A stretch of 64,000 nucleotides of DNA from Seonamhaeicola sp. ML3 (lineage in GTDB: Bacteria > Bacteroidota > Bacteroidia > Flavobacteriales > Flavobacteriaceae): NCBI RefSeq assembly GCF_023273855.1, contig NZ_CP096884.1, positions 1,674,001 through 1,738,000 on the forward strand, given 5' to 3'. Shown piece by piece: positions 43,527 to 51,244 of this stretch. The notes under the pieces were generated by a model. It made no database searches. It was not told where the DNA came from and saw only the letters and a list, made by a program, of their open reading frames with translations. A program made the translations under genes and the position numbers. Within the stretch, counting starts at the first letter, position 1; each line of letters starts with the position of its first letter.

Positions 43527-44564
43527 CTCTTTATAATCTGTTTCAAAATTGAAAGACTTTAAACCTTCAAAGTCTTTTGTATCTTCAATCTTTTTAATTG
43601 AAAAATCGTCTTGGTTACAGCTTGGTACAAGGTTTTGCCTTGTAAGTCGTTCTGCTAAATATTCTTGTTCAAATTGTCCGGGTGTAGGTATAAAGAATGC
43701 TTTTTTGTTCAACTTTGCCAAATCCATTACAGTAGTGTAACCGCTCCTGGAAATTATTAATTCACTTTCGTTAATTGTTTTTTCAAGAAGTTCTGAGGTC
43801 ATAAAGTTATATATGGTTATATTTCGATTGACCTGAATGGTTTGTTCTTTTTCCATTTTGCCTTTAACAAAAACAACTTTTCCGGTAAAATCTTTAAACG
43901 CTTCTAGAAGCTTTTCTTCCAACAAGGTGCGTTGTGGTTCTGGGCCAGAAATAAGAACTAAAACCTTGTTTACATAATTAACATATTGCTTCTTAAACCT
44001 ACTTAAGGGCCCTATGTATTTTGTTGGTATATCGAAGTTTTCTGTGTGACCTAGTTTTCCGCTTAAGTTAGGAGTGCCCTCAATATCAGGAACCCAACAT
44101 TCATCAAACTTTTTTATGATTTTTTGATGCATCTTGGTGCTTAACCAAGTCGTGCTTCCGCTTAGAACGTTCAACTGGTGCGTAATAAAAACCGAAGGCA
44201 CTTTTTTACTGTAAACCCCCAGTCTATTATCCGAAATAATACCAGAAATACTGTGGGTCTCTACAATCTCTTTTACAGTTTTTTTTTCGTCCTTAACGGC
44301 TTTGAGTAGTTTGGGGGAATCTTTAATCAGTTTTAACTTGAAGTTCTTGCCTTTTTTAGCGTAGGTTACGTTATATGGAGGCAATTCTATAGATGAAACT
44401 GTAGGGAACTCTTTTTGTAGTAGAGAAAGTGCTACACCATCACTTGCTATTATAGGATGAAAGTCATGTTCCAAAAGAGCTTTAATAATTGGAATACACC
44501 GGGTGGCGTGTCCAAGTCCCCAATTTAAAGGAGCTATTAAAATGCGTTTTTTATTGTGTTTCAC
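43509..44564 (-). CDS. MurG-like glycosyltransferase (GT-B fold)
   Basis: A 351-residue protein with a GT-B pattern: an N-terminal domain with LIAPLNWGLGHATRCIPII and a C-terminal UDP-sugar-type domain with VLVLISGPEPQRTLLEEKLL, SELIISRSGYTTVMDLA and FIPTPGQFEQEYLAERL. The donor and acceptor cannot be identified. It is common in flavobacteria as a single gene. Its end overlaps the histidine kinase by 18 bases; no envelope biosynthesis cluster is attached. Confidence 0.85.
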   Translation of the reverse strand: MKHNKKRILIAPLNWGLGHATRCIPIIKALLEHDFHPIIASDGVALSLLQKEFPTVSSIELPPYNVTYAKKGKNFKLKLIKDSPKLLKAVKDEKKTVKEIVETHSISGIISDNRLGVYSKKVPSVFITHQLNVLSGSTTWLSTKMHQKIIKKFDECWVPDIEGTPNLSGKLGHTENFDIPTKYIGPLSRFKKQYVNYVNKVLVLISGPEPQRTLLEEKLLEAFKDFTGKVVFVKGKMEKEQTIQVNRNITIYNFMTSELLEKTINESELIISRSGYTTVMDLAKLNKKAFFIPTPGQFEQEYLAERLTRQNLVPSCNQDDFSIKKIEDTKDFEGLKSFNFETDYKELFSLF

Positions 44565-44705
44565 TTAATATTTTATTTAGGCCTAAATTAAAGTAAAAGC
44601 CTTAAATCTATTTTTGAAAGAAAACAAATATAAGCATACCACCACTCTTGTATATTTCCTTAATTTTACCAAATATTTTTAAATAATAAGAAATAGTTAA
44701 ATTAA

Positions 44706-45380
44706 GTGGGCAGCAAGAATAAGCTAAGAAGATTCAAGGAGAATGAAACGTTTTCTAACGTATATCAACCTAAGAGAGAGATGTTGGTCGATGAAGAATA
44801 TGAACTCAAAGGCCAATGGCGAAATATTGTTTTTAAAAACGAAAATCCAATCGTGCTTGAATTGGGATGTGGTAAGGGTGAATATTCTGTGGCTCTGGCA
44901 AAAAAATATCCCAATAAAAATTTTGTTGGTATAGATATAAAAGGAGCTCGTTTTTGGCGTGGTGCTAAAACTGCTATCGAAGAGGATATACCCAATGTGG
45001 CATTTTTGCGCGCTCAAATAGAACTTATTGACTATGCTTTTGATGCCAGTGAGGTAGATGAAATTTGGATTACATTTCCCGACCCTCAAATAAAATACAA
45101 ACGTACCAAGCATAGAATGACCAACACCGATTTTTTGAGTAAGTACAAACGCATACTTAAACCAGAAGGTGTAATAAATTTAAAAACAGATAGTGAATTT
45201 ATGCATGGGTATACCTTAGGGCTTTTACACGGGGCAGGCCACGAAGTACTCTATGCAAATCATGATGTTTATAAGCAGGAAGGAAGCCCAGAGGATGTAA
45301 CAGCTGTTCAAACGTTTTATGAATCTCAATATTTAGAAGAGAATAAACCAATTACGTATATTAGATTCAAAATTAACTAA
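44706..45380 (+). CDS. trmB: tRNA (guanine-N7-)-methyltransferase TrmB
   Basis: TrmB methylates G46 of tRNA with S-adenosylmethionine. The 224-residue protein starts with GTG at 44706 (MGSKNKLRRFKENETF), and contains the SAM site VLELGCGKGEYSVALA, VGIDIKGARFWRGAK, IWITFPDPQIKYKRTKHR and INLKTDSEFMHGYT, all family hallmarks. The start is supported by alignment, since no ATG is available upstream. It begins an operon with a LysE-type exporter 2 bases later and an alkyltransferase-like gene after that. Confidence 0.95.
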   Translation: MGSKNKLRRFKENETFSNVYQPKREMLVDEEYELKGQWRNIVFKNENPIVLELGCGKGEYSVALAKKYPNKNFVGIDIKGARFWRGAKTAIEEDIPNVAFLRAQIELIDYAFDASEVDEIWITFPDPQIKYKRTKHRMTNTDFLSKYKRILKPEGVINLKTDSEFMHGYTLGLLHGAGHEVLYANHDVYKQEGSPEDVTAVQTFYESQYLEENKPITYIRFKIN

Positions 45381-45382
45381 CA

Positions 45383-46012
45383 TTGAACATTACTTTTATT
45401 TTCTTTCTAGGTTTGGTAATAGCCTTGGTAGGTGTTATTCCTCCTGGTTTGTTAAATATGACGGCTGCTAAAATTAGTCTAAAAGATGGTCACAGTAGAG
45501 GCATCATTTTTTCTATAGGTGTGTGTGTAATCGTAGCAGTCCAAACTTATATTGCGTCGGTTTTTGCGAGTTATTTAAGTCATCATCCCGAGGTAATAGA
45601 TGTACTTCAGCGCGTAGCATTTGTGATTTTTGTACTCATAACAGTCTATTTCTTGTTTATTGCTAAAGCCACCACAAAGCAACAAATTGAACCTAAGATA
45701 AGAAGTAAGCATAGTCGATTTTTTCAGGGGATTTTATTGTCTGCTATTAACGTGTTTCCTATACCTTATCAGGCTTATATGACTATTACATTGGCGTCTT
45801 TTGGGTGGTTGAATTTTGAGCAAATAAATATAATTTCTTATGTAGCAGGAGCTGTATCTGGAACTTTTGTAATGCTGTATATGTATATTTTCTTTTTTGA
45901 TAAAATAAAGGACAAAACATTCACTTCACAAAAAAGTATGAATCGCATAATTGGCGGCATTACAGGTATAATTTCTGTAGTTACGCTTATTAATATCATA
46001 AAGGAGTTGTAG
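45383..46012 (+). CDS. LysE family transporter
   Basis: A 209-residue inner membrane protein with about six hydrophobic helices in the LysE/RhtB exporter pattern; LVGVIPPGLLNMTAAKISLKDG is the family's N-terminal signature. It probably exports an amino acid or related molecule. The start is TTG at 45383, two bases after the trmB stop; no better ATG is present within the N-terminal helix. The third operon member starts 3 bases after its stop. Confidence 0.85.
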   Translation: MNITFIFFLGLVIALVGVIPPGLLNMTAAKISLKDGHSRGIIFSIGVCVIVAVQTYIASVFASYLSHHPEVIDVLQRVAFVIFVLITVYFLFIAKATTKQQIEPKIRSKHSRFFQGILLSAINVFPIPYQAYMTITLASFGWLNFEQINIISYVAGAVSGTFVMLYMYIFFFDKIKDKTFTSQKSMNRIIGGITGIISVVTLINIIKEL

Positions 46013-46015
46013 CTT

Positions 46016-46345
46016 ATGAAACCAGAAACTTTAAGTTTTTTCGAAAAAGTTTTTGAAGTCGCTCGATTAATACCTCATGGTCGTGTAACAAGTTATGGCG
46101 CTATAGCTAAATATCTTGGAGCGGTTAGAAGTGCCAGAATGGTTGGTTATGCCATGAACGGCTCTGGAGGGAAAGATGTACCTGCTCATAGGGTGGTAAA
46201 CCGAAATGGTTTGTTAACTGGAAAACATCATTTTGATGGAACAAATCTCATGCAACAGCTTTTGGAAAGTGAAGGTGTAGAGGTAGTCGACAACCAAATA
46301 CAGCACTTTAAGTCTGTATTTTGGGACCCTTCCAAGGAATTGTAA
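46016..46345 (+). CDS. Alkyltransferase-like protein (MGMT family without active-site cysteine)
   Basis: The 109-residue protein is the DNA-binding domain of O6-alkylguanine-DNA alkyltransferases: VARLIPHGRVTSYGAIAKYLG, then SARMVGYAMNG with the base-flipping arginine R41, then DVPAHRVVNRNG. The acceptor cysteine of the PCHR motif is replaced by alanine (A57), which defines alkyltransferase-like (ATL) proteins. These bind O6-alkylguanine and hand the lesion to nucleotide excision repair. It is the last gene of the trmB-lysE operon. Confidence 0.93.
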   Translation: MKPETLSFFEKVFEVARLIPHGRVTSYGAIAKYLGAVRSARMVGYAMNGSGGKDVPAHRVVNRNGLLTGKHHFDGTNLMQQLLESEGVEVVDNQIQHFKSVFWDPSKEL

Positions 46346-46381
46346 TTATATCCTAATTATTCAAAAATTTACAAATAATTA

Positions 46382-47221
46382 CTAAAAAGACATACCCAAA
46401 CCTATGCTAGTGGTCGAAAACTTTTGATCTCCAATATTTAAACGTTCATAACCAGCGCAAACTTTATATTGATTGATGTAATAGTTTATTAATCCATAAA
46501 ACTGAGTTATAGAACTGCCGTTTATAGCAGTAAAATTAAAATTTGATTCTATACTAATAGGTTTTGTGATAAAGGCTTCGGCACCCAAGCCAAAAGTAAA
46601 TCCTAATTGATTTACACTACCATCCACGTAAGATGTTCCTACGCCCCACCAGCCGTCAAAGGTTTTGCGTCTTATTCTATGGTATTTAACCAATGCCGTG
46701 TAAATAGCGAGGGTATGATAACCAAAATTAGGATTGTTTTCCCAGAGTTGTAGGTAGTCAAGTTCAAGTGCTAACTTATTGTAAAAGCGCATGTCTAAGT
46801 TTAAGTGGTTACCATCTAAAGTGGTGTTTTCAAAAATATACCGCGATGAAATAGAGGTTCTGCCAACAGCAGAAAAATCATTCCATTGGTAATCGTAATT
46901 ACCAATATTAGCATTGGAGTAGGGTTGTTTTGTTAGTATGGCATTACTACTTGGGTGGTCTTTCTCGAAAGGGGTTTCTATAAGAACGCCGTATAGGGTA
47001 TAGGCGAATAGATTAATGGCTAATCTACCAATGGTTTCCTTAACCAGAATTTCACCGAGGTTATCGTCGCTATCGCTTGTGCTATTACTCCTTTTAGATT
47101 TGGTTCTAGAGGTCTTTTCTCGTTCTTTAAGGCTTTCTTCGGCTTTTTCTAATTTGCTTTGCCCCGAAGCCGCAATAGATATACTAATAAAGAGAAATAT
47201 TAAGGTGTATTTATGAAACAT
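46382..47221 (-). CDS. Exported outer membrane barrel-like protein
   Basis: The 279-residue protein has a signal peptide (about residues 1-20, ending AASGQ), a charged Lys/Ser/Asp-rich region (about 22-55) that looks disordered, and then a series of amphipathic strands (SSRYIFENTTLDGNHLNLDM, FGYHTLAIYTALVKYHRIRR, LGFTFGLGAEAFITKPISI) ending in the phenylalanine-terminated IGLGMSF. This suggests a small outer membrane barrel. I know no named family for it. It is divergent from mrp. Confidence 0.7.
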   Translation of the reverse strand: MFHKYTLIFLFISISIAASGQSKLEKAEESLKEREKTSRTKSKRSNSTSDSDDNLGEILVKETIGRLAINLFAYTLYGVLIETPFEKDHPSSNAILTKQPYSNANIGNYDYQWNDFSAVGRTSISSRYIFENTTLDGNHLNLDMRFYNKLALELDYLQLWENNPNFGYHTLAIYTALVKYHRIRRKTFDGWWGVGTSYVDGSVNQLGFTFGLGAEAFITKPISIESNFNFTAINGSSITQFYGLINYYINQYKVCAGYERLNIGDQKFSTTSIGLGMSF

Positions 47222-47343
47222 CGGCCAGTTTTATTTTACGGGTTTTTGAACATAAACTATACCAACTTTTCAGTATAAATATTTTGCATTAGATAATAAA
47301 TAAAACTTCTCATAGCACGCTTCTATCTTCAGCCGTTAATGAT

Positions 47344-47351
47344 TATCTTTG
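47344..47351 (+). promoter_or_regulatory. Promoter -7 box (TATCTTTG) of mrp
   Basis: TATCTTTG fits TAnnTTTG and ends 24 bases before the ATG at 47376. Confidence 0.65.
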
Positions 47352-47375
47352 CGTTTAGAATTAATCTGAATAAAA

Positions 47376-48512
47376 ATGAAGCTTAATAAGCAAGATATAT
47401 TAAAGGCTCTAGAGTATATTACAGTACCCGGAGAAGGTCAAAATATGGTCGAAAGCGGAGCGGTTACTAACGTTGTTACATTTGGTGATGAGGTCATTGT
47501 AGATATTACGATTAAAAACCCTAGTCTACAGGCTAAAAAGCGAACAGAAGTTGATATTCTAAAGACCATTCATGAGCAGGTTTACGAAAAGGCAAAAATA
47601 ACAGTTAACGTAAAAGTTGAAGCTCCTGAAAAGCCTAAAGCCAATGTTATTAAAGGTAAACCAATTCCAGGAATTACAAATATTGTTGCCGTAGCATCAG
47701 GAAAAGGAGGTGTTGGTAAATCTACCGTAACAGCAAATCTTGCAGTTTCATTATCTAAAATGGGGTTTAAGGTGGGTGTTTTAGATGCCGATATCTACGG
47801 GCCATCGATTCCGATCATGTTCGATGTAGAAGCCGAAAAACCATTGGCTGTTAATGTTAACGGAAAATCTAAAATGAAGCCCATTGAAAATTATGGCGTA
47901 AAAGTCTTGTCTATTGGGTTCTTTACACAACCAAACCAAGCGGTTGTTTGGCGCGGGCCTATGGCAGCAAAGGCGTTAAACCAAATGATTTTCGATGCAC
48001 ATTGGGGTGAATTGGATTTTTTACTACTTGATTTGCCTCCTGGAACGGGAGACATTCACCTTAGTATTATGCAATCTTTGCCAATTACAGGAGCTGTTGT
48101 GGTTAGTACACCTCAAAATATTGCTCTGGCCGATGCCAAAAAGGGAGTGGCCATGTTTCAACAAGATAGCATACAAGTGCCAGTTTTAGGAATTATAGAA
48201 AATATGGCGTACTTTACACCAGAAGAATTACCAGACAACAAATACTATATTTTTGGTAAAGAAGGCGCTAAAAATTTAGCAGAAGATTTAGGCGTTGCAT
48301 TATTGGGTGAAATTCCATTGGTGCAAAGCATAAGAGAAGCGGGTGATGTTGGTAGACCCGCAGCATTACAAACTGCTACACCTTTAGAGCAGGCCTTCGA
48401 TGAACTTACACGAAATGTTGTAGAAGAAGTAGTAAAGCGAAATGACAGTTTGCCACCAACAGAGGCAATTAAAATAACAACAATGGCTGGTTGTTCGGCA
48501 GTTAAAAAATAA
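47376..48512 (+). CDS. Mrp/NBP35-type iron-sulfur carrier ATPase (lacks CxxC)
   Basis: A 378-residue P-loop ATPase of the Mrp/ApbC group, involved in Fe-S cluster delivery. The N-terminal 80 residues form a DUF59 (MIP18-like) domain; the deviant Walker A is ASGKGGVGKSTVTANLA (P-loop at residues 109-117), with VLDADIYGPSIP and DLPPGTGDIHLS. The segment after ENMAYF, where most Mrp proteins have a CPxCG cluster-binding motif, reads TPEELPDNKYYIFGKEG here, so the bridging cysteines are missing. NifU-like and ferredoxin genes follow. Confidence 0.93.
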   Translation: MKLNKQDILKALEYITVPGEGQNMVESGAVTNVVTFGDEVIVDITIKNPSLQAKKRTEVDILKTIHEQVYEKAKITVNVKVEAPEKPKANVIKGKPIPGITNIVAVASGKGGVGKSTVTANLAVSLSKMGFKVGVLDADIYGPSIPIMFDVEAEKPLAVNVNGKSKMKPIENYGVKVLSIGFFTQPNQAVVWRGPMAAKALNQMIFDAHWGELDFLLLDLPPGTGDIHLSIMQSLPITGAVVVSTPQNIALADAKKGVAMFQQDSIQVPVLGIIENMAYFTPEELPDNKYYIFGKEGAKNLAEDLGVALLGEIPLVQSIREAGDVGRPAALQTATPLEQAFDELTRNVVEEVVKRNDSLPPTEAIKITTMAGCSAVKK

Positions 48513-48517
48513 GAGAA

Positions 48518-48760
48518 ATGACTTCAGAAGAGCTAAAAGAAAATGTTTTAAAAGCATTAGATGAAATCCGCCCGTTTTTACAAAGTGATGGTGGAGATAT
48601 TTCACTTTTATCGATAGAAGATGATAAGTTGGTAAAAGTGCAGCTTCAAGGTGCTTGTGTAGGCTGTAGTGTAAATCAAATGACCTTGAAATCTGGAGTA
48701 GAGATGACCATTAAGAAACATGCGCCTCAGATTGAAGAGGTGATTAATATCGATGCCTAA
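48518..48760 (+). CDS. NifU C-terminal domain protein (Fe-S scaffold)
   Basis: An 80-residue Nfu-type scaffold that holds a cluster between the cysteines C47 and C50 (GACVGCSVNQ) in a dimer. The N-terminal LDEIRPFLQSDGGDISLLS is a clear family motif. It starts 5 bases after mrp, so the two are co-expressed; as the Mrp protein lacks its own CxxC, this scaffold may provide the cluster-binding cysteines of the pair (inference). Confidence 0.94.
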   Translation: MTSEELKENVLKALDEIRPFLQSDGGDISLLSIEDDKLVKVQLQGACVGCSVNQMTLKSGVEMTIKKHAPQIEEVINIDA

Positions 48761-48908
48761 TCTTCCAGCATAAATTAGAAAAAGTATTTAATCACCCTTT
48801 TTACTGAAAAGGGTGACTTCAAAACTTTATAATTTTAAAAAATCCTTAATTTTTTTAATTCCTATCAAATTAGTAGAGAAAACTTTTAATAGTTTCATTT
48901 TCTTCACT

Positions 48909-48916
48909 TAAATTTG
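48909..48916 (+). promoter_or_regulatory. Promoter -7 box (TAAATTTG) of the ferredoxin gene
   Basis: TAAATTTG fits TAnnTTTG and ends 42 bases before the ATG at 48959, so the ferredoxin gene likely has its own transcript. Confidence 0.6.
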
Positions 48917-48958
48917 CGGCACGAATTATGATATGCCTTTGGCAATAAATGTTTTAAC

Positions 48959-49288
48959 ATGGAAGATGTAAATATCAAGATAACAGATAGAGATGGAGTA
49001 ACGCACGATATTGTTGCACCAACAGATATGGCTATGAATTTAATGGAGGTTGTACGCTCCTACGAATTAGCACCAGAAGGGACGATAGGCGTTTGTGGTG
49101 GTATGGCTATGTGTGCATCTTGTCAGTGTTATGTTAAAAGTGATAATGACTTACCGCCAATGTCTGATGATGAGGAAGCCATGCTTTCTGAGGCCTTCGA
49201 TGTTCAAGATAATTCGCGTTTAGGCTGCCAAATTCAAATCACTCCAGAAATGGAAGGGTTAGAAGTAGAATTGGCTCCTGAAAGTTAA
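48959..49288 (+). CDS. [2Fe-2S] adrenodoxin-type ferredoxin
   Basis: A 109-residue ferredoxin. The cluster ligands are C46, C52 and C55 in GVCGGMAMCASCQCYV and C90 in SRLGCQI. The spacing C-x5-C-x2-C matches vertebrate/Isc-type ferredoxins that give electrons to Fe-S assembly or to monooxygenases. It follows mrp and nifU, which fits a role in cluster biogenesis, but its redox partner is not encoded here. A palindromic repeat begins directly after the stop codon. Confidence 0.92.
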   Translation: MEDVNIKITDRDGVTHDIVAPTDMAMNLMEVVRSYELAPEGTIGVCGGMAMCASCQCYVKSDNDLPPMSDDEEAMLSEAFDVQDNSRLGCQIQITPEMEGLEVELAPES

Positions 49289-49289
49289 C

Positions 49290-49398
49290 GTCATTGCGAG
49301 GAGTGAAACTACGTGGTAATCTTTTGAAATAAAGAACCACAAGATTTTGATTGTAACCCTTCCGTCACTATGTGACACCTTCCCTTGTCAAGGGAAGG
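49290..49398. repeat. Palindromic repeats downstream of the ferredoxin gene
   Basis: GTCATTGCGAGGAG...GGTAATCTTTT (49290-49325) matches the arm at 16463. The partner arm is decayed. It is followed by another inverted repeat, CCTTCCCTTG-TC-AAGGGAAGG (49378-49398), of a different sequence type. Confidence 0.75.
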
Positions 49399-49461
49399 AA
49401 CCTTTTTAATTTAATTTATCGATTTTCAACCAACTTATTTTTATTTATTCTAAATAAAATT

Positions 49462-49469
49462 TATATTTG
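49462..49469 (+). promoter_or_regulatory. Promoter -7 box (TATATTTG) upstream of the small hypothetical gene
   Basis: TATATTTG fits TAnnTTTG and ends four bases before the GTG at 49474. This supports a start at or after that codon instead of the far upstream ATG at 49372 that lies in a repeat. Confidence 0.6.
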
Positions 49470-49473
49470 TCCT

Positions 49474-49776
49474 GTGGATTTAGAAAAGGATTTGGAATAC
49501 TGTTACGAAATAAAACAAGCTACGTTTTGTAAGTACGTTTTAACGACACCTAACAAGGAAATACGTTTAACGTTTCCTCAAATGTTAGAGTTGAGACGTA
49601 AAATCAATGCTTTAACCACATTCGAAAAACTCAATTACATAATTAATAACGAAAATTTCGTTCTTCTTTTTGTTGCCGATAAACAACACTTACTTTACTT
49701 AGATATCCCCCAATTACTAAAGCTAAAAGAAGAGATTGAGTTGTTTTTTGTCGATTTCACTCAAGTTTTAGTTTAA
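49474..49776 (+). CDS. Small conserved-looking hypothetical protein
   Basis: From the GTG at 49474 the product is 100 residues with no signal peptide or membrane helix: DLEKDLEYCYEIKQATF, then TPNKEIRLTFPQMLELRRKI, then LLFVADKQHLLYLDIPQLLK. The internal similarity of RLTFPQMLELRRKI and YLDIPQLLKLKEEI suggests a duplicated helix or strand-helix unit. I do not recognise a named family. The longer frame from 49372 would include repeat sequence and a promoter box, so it is rejected; the exact start remains uncertain. Confidence 0.6.
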   Translation: MDLEKDLEYCYEIKQATFCKYVLTTPNKEIRLTFPQMLELRRKINALTTFEKLNYIINNENFVLLFVADKQHLLYLDIPQLLKLKEEIELFFVDFTQVLV

Positions 49777-49841
49777 ATCCTAATGTTTATTTAGACTTTT
49801 TTTAAATTTCGAAAGAGTCTACTGCCCGCTAATTTTTATCG

Positions 49842-49849
49842 TAACTTTG
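49842..49849 (+). promoter_or_regulatory. Promoter -7 box (TAACTTTG) of ferritin
   Basis: TAACTTTG fits TAnnTTTG and ends 17 bases before the ATG at 49867. Confidence 0.65.
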
Positions 49850-49866
49850 TTAAAAACAGGAAAGTT

Positions 49867-50376
49867 ATGAAAACAACAGCTATAAGAAAACAGATGTCTA
49901 TCCATCCAGACGTGATGGATTTGTTGAACAATCAGATTGCTATGGAGATGAAAGCTTCTGCTTCATATTTGGCCATGGCCTCTTGGTGTGATCAACGTGA
50001 ACTGCTTAATAGTAAAGCCTTTTTCTATAAGCAAGCCGAAGAGGAAAGAGAGCATGCAATGAAGATTTTTACGTTTATAAATGATAATGGCGGAGGTGCC
50101 GTTTCCCCAGATGTGAATAACGTAAATAATGATTTTGAAAGCCTTAGAGGGATTTACGAAAAGGGATTAGAGCAAGAAATTGCAGTTACAGAATCCATTT
50201 TCAATATTTTTAAGGCAGCCAGAAAAGAAGGCGACTTAATCAGTGAGATCTTTTTACAGTGGTTTATTACAGAGCAATCTGAAGAGGAGGATACATTTAG
50301 AAGTATTATTGATGTGTTCGACCTTATGGAAGGTATGCCACTTAAAATGATTGACGAAAGACTACCAGAAGAGTAG
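49867..50376 (+). CDS. ftnA: Ferritin (non-haem, FtnA type)
   Basis: Ferritin stores iron as a mineral in a 24-mer shell after oxidising Fe(II). The 169-residue protein has the ferroxidase ligands in EMKASASYLAMASW, QAEEEREHAMKIF and the E/Q pattern in FLQWFITEQSEEED, which match bacterial ferritin A and not bacterioferritin (no haem methionine pattern was seen). It has its own promoter and is convergent with the DUF1853 gene. Its position after the Fe-S genes makes an iron-related neighbourhood. Confidence 0.95.
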   Translation: MKTTAIRKQMSIHPDVMDLLNNQIAMEMKASASYLAMASWCDQRELLNSKAFFYKQAEEEREHAMKIFTFINDNGGGAVSPDVNNVNNDFESLRGIYEKGLEQEIAVTESIFNIFKAARKEGDLISEIFLQWFITEQSEEEDTFRSIIDVFDLMEGMPLKMIDERLPEE

Positions 50377-50416
50377 GAGATAAAACGTAAATTATACCAA
50401 ATCGTTTTGGTATCTT

Positions 50417-50455
50417 GAAATGTTCCTAGTTTACCACCAAACTAGGAACATTTTT
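50417..50455. terminator. Bidirectional terminator between ferritin and DUF1853
   Basis: AAATGTTCCTAGTTT (50418-50432) pairs with AAACTAGGAACATTT (50439-50453), followed by T. The stem includes the stop codon of the DUF1853 gene. A smaller hairpin TACCAAA-TCG-TTTTGGTA lies just before it. Confidence 0.9.
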
Positions 50456-51225
50456 TTTATCGTTCCATTTTTAAATTTCAACCAGCACAAAGGGGAGAAT
50501 TTTTGACTATAATAGTCTTCGGCTAAAATCTTAAATGCATCGAAATTCAACCATTCAACTTGTGGGTGTGGAATTACAAGCCAATCTTTTTTATTGGGTA
50601 TGTAGAATTTACATCCCCAAAATTCCATTAATTCATCTTTTGATATGTAAAAACCAGCTATACAGCTGTTGTTTAGCGTTTGGAACTTTATATTTTGGTT
50701 CTTATATGGAAGAAAAAGCTGTGCTTTAAAATAGACTTGTTGGGAAACGTTTTTGGGGTTCAGTTCTAATTTGTCTAAGTAAGATTTAGTGGTTTCAGAG
50801 AACAGTAATGGTAATTGTTTTTCTTTAAGTTTTAATAACTTTTCAATAAGAGTATCTTTTCTGTTTGGACCAACACAATGCTCTATTTCGGTATGGCCAA
50901 CCGAAGGGTCATAAACATAAAACTTGTATATAATTTCCAGATGAATGGGTTTGCCTTCTTTTTTTATTATGCAATCCAGCTCACCTAAAGTTATTTTCTC
51001 TTTTTGAATTTGAAGGTTTTCGGTTATTATCGAAATGGTGTTTGTGCTTTGTAGTTGAAAAGAAACAAAACGCTCTATGTATTTCCCCAAACGTAGATTA
51101 GAATCGATGGAAATATTAATTTTTGAAAGCGTTGATTCAATGTTAAATTGCTTGAGGCCAAAAACCACATCGTTTTTCCATAAAACTGGGGTTTTTAAAA
51201 AGCCTTCGTAGCGTTTTTGGAGCAT
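50431..51225 (-). CDS. DUF1853 family protein (PD-(D/E)XK-like)
   Basis: The 264-residue protein has the DUF1853 pattern: LGKYIERFVSFQLQ, then TLGELDCIIKKEGKPIHLEI with YKFYVYDP, then GPNRKDTLIEKLLKLKEKQLP and VEWLNFDAF near the end. The GELD...HLEIIYKFY arrangement resembles the D...E-x-K core of PD-(D/E)XK nuclease folds, but nuclease activity in this family has not been shown as far as I know. The phosphoesterase gene lies upstream on the same strand with 19 bases between. Confidence 0.82.
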   Translation of the reverse strand: MLQKRYEGFLKTPVLWKNDVVFGLKQFNIESTLSKINISIDSNLRLGKYIERFVSFQLQSTNTISIITENLQIQKEKITLGELDCIIKKEGKPIHLEIIYKFYVYDPSVGHTEIEHCVGPNRKDTLIEKLLKLKEKQLPLLFSETTKSYLDKLELNPKNVSQQVYFKAQLFLPYKNQNIKFQTLNNSCIAGFYISKDELMEFWGCKFYIPNKKDWLVIPHPQVEWLNFDAFKILAEDYYSQKFSPLCWLKFKNGTIKKMFLVWW

Positions 51226-51244
51226 TAAATTCGTAGCTTGTTGT

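Noticed and set aside
44724-45113. 129-residue open frame on the minus strand
   Set aside because: Antisense to trmB, with no promoter or motif; trmB is certain.
49372-49473. ATG-led extension of the small hypothetical protein
   Set aside because: It begins inside a palindromic repeat and runs over a TATATTTG promoter box, so the GTG at 49474 is more likely.
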